Part shown: positions 11,432 through 12,167 of the stretch, piece after piece
Layout: each line of letters begins with the position of its first letter
How positions within the stretch are numbered: position 1 is the stretch's first letter
Origin: Actinomycetota bacterium
GTDB lineage: Bacteria; Actinomycetota; Actinomycetes; Actinomycetales; Microbacteriaceae
Direction: 5' to 3'
NCBI GenBank assembly: GCA_009699665.1
Contig: WLNS01000034.1
Coordinates: 1 to 12,167 of the forward strand
DNA: 12,167 bases
The notes under the pieces: generated by a model
What the model saw: only the letters and a program-made list of their open reading frames with translations
What the model was told of the DNA's origin: nothing
Database searches by the model: none
Position numbers and translations under genes: made by a program

Positions 11432-12167
11432 GTGAGTGCATCAGGTGGCACGCGAGCAATTGTGGCGGCTCTGCTCGCGAATTTGGGCATCGCCCTCACG
11501 AAATTCGTGGCCTGGGGCTTTTCTGGCTCAAGCTCGATGCTGGCCGAGGGGGTGCACTCCGTGGCCGATTCCGTCAATCAACTCATGCTGCTGCGCGGTG
11601 GCCGGCGTGCTCGTCGAAAAGCTACCGCTGCTCACCCCTTCGGGTACGGGCGTGAGCGATTCATTTATGCCTTCGTCGTTTCAATCATCCTGTTTACCGT
11701 GGGCGGGGTCTTTTCGGTCTACGAAGGCATAGACAAGCTCACTCACCCACACGCCCTTGAGGTGTGGTGGCTGCCCATGCTTGTGCTCTCCGTGGCCATC
11801 GTGCTGGAGTCACTGTCATTGCGCACCGCCATGAAAGAGGCGAACCCCCTTCGCCGCGGAGCCTCGTGGGTTGCCTTCGTGCGTCGCGCGAAAGCTCCGG
11901 AACTGCCCGTCGTATTGCTCGAAGACGTCGCGGCACTGATTGGCTTGGTCTTTGCCTTCATTGGCGTCGGGCTCACCGTGATTACTGGGGACGCCCTGTG
12001 GGATGCGGTCGGGACGATCCTGATCGGTGCACTGCTCGTCGCGGTGGCCATTGTTCTTGGCATTGAGACGAAATCTTTGCTGATTGGCGAGGGAGCGAGT
12101 CCCGAAGTATTGGCCCACATCAAGCAAGCCATCCTCGACGGGCGCGAAGCAGAGCGAATCCTGCACA
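11432..12167 (+). CDS. Cation diffusion facilitator (CDF) family metal transporter, N-terminal part (cut by window edge)
   Basis: 245 codons are present and the frame is open to the last base. CDF proteins are membrane antiporters that export divalent metals such as zinc or manganese in exchange for protons. Family marks are SSSMLAEGVHSVADSVNQ, with the H42/D46 metal-site residues in the second span, HPFGYGRERFIYAFVV (68-83), VYEGI (97-101), and VVLLEDVAALIGLV with D165 in the fifth span. IETKSLLIGE (211-220) follows the last span. The set resembles the ZnT9/SLC30A9-like branch. Membrane segments are visible near 9-29, 36-54, 80-97, 112-130, 163-184 and 192-210. The GTG start at 11432 has an excellent GGGAGG site, and no other start is available before an in-frame stop at 11396. 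The C-terminal cytoplasmic dimer domain is mostly outside the window, and the metal cannot be stated. Confidence 0.92.
   Translation, partial: MSASGGTRAIVAALLANLGIALTKFVAWGFSGSSSMLAEGVHSVADSVNQLMLLRGGRRARRKATAAHPFGYGRERFIYAFVVSIILFTVGGVFSVYEGIDKLTHPHALEVWWLPMLVLSVAIVLESLSLRTAMKEANPLRRGASWVAFVRRAKAPELPVVLLEDVAALIGLVFAFIGVGLTVITGDALWDAVGTILIGALLVAVAIVLGIETKSLLIGEGASPEVLAHIKQAILDGREAERILH

Noticed and set aside
1..12167. Mobile element, phage, defence or CRISPR system
   Set aside because: No transposase, integrase, nuclease-helicase set, direct-repeat array or compositional break is seen. All genes are core or regulatory types and intact.

Overview
The window looks like a stretch of chromosome from a high-GC Gram-positive actinobacterium, most likely a member of the Microbacteriaceae. 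The pointers are the actinobacterial versions of MenB/MenC, the ResB/CcsB (system II) cytochrome c maturation genes headed by a histidine-phosphatase gene, a short archaeal-type AspRS, a mycoredoxin-like protein, the tiny basic ribosomal protein bS22, frequent GTG starts, TAnnnT -10 boxes, and a GTTTCGATAC...CTACTCAACCA repeat that I remember from this family. It is ordinary housekeeping DNA with intact genes. I see no phage, insertion sequence, CRISPR array or defence system, and no gene-free stretch longer than about 130 bases.

Layout. Positions 1-115 (-) hold the start of menB, which runs off the left edge. It diverges from menC (162-1151, +). menC converges on, and shares a CTAG stop region with, a five-gene operon on the minus strand (5734 down to 1148): histidine phosphatase, ResA/TlpA-like thioredoxin lipoprotein, CcdA, ResB, CcsB. 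All junctions in this operon overlap. At its head it diverges from aspS (5816-7126, +). A short palindromic repeat (7127-7160) separates aspS from a convergent mycoredoxin-like gene (7172-7435, -). That gene diverges from a small membrane SHOCT protein (7516-7896, +). A strong 15-bp hairpin (7909-7942) separates this from a minus-strand operon, bS22 - CHLC glutaredoxin - Dabb protein (8643 down to 7981). Upstream lie an ArsR-type regulator (8775-9281, -), a tandem double-TetR regulator (9329-10477, -) and proC (10534-11385, -). proC diverges from a CDF metal transporter (11432 onward, +) that is cut by the right edge.

How the genes fit together. MenB and MenC make menaquinone, the lipid electron carrier. 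CcdA and the ResA-like protein carry reducing power outside the membrane to keep apocytochrome c thiols reduced, and ResB-CcsB attach haem. Together these support a menaquinone/cytochrome c respiratory chain. The remaining genes serve translation (aspS, bS22), proline synthesis (proC), thiol redox (two glutaredoxin-fold proteins), metal efflux and regulation.

The most notable sequence-level pattern is regulatory. Seven promoter-proximal genes (menB, the histidine phosphatase, aspS, the mycoredoxin-like gene, the ArsR gene, the TetR gene and proC) have a TAnnnT hexamer ending only 6-8 nt before the start codon, which predicts leaderless transcripts. Operon-internal genes instead use ATGA-type overlaps or Shine-Dalgarno sites. 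The tandem TetR fusion with a perfect palindrome over its own -10 box is the most distinctive single gene. All functional calls come from reading the sequence and recalling family motifs; no search was run.
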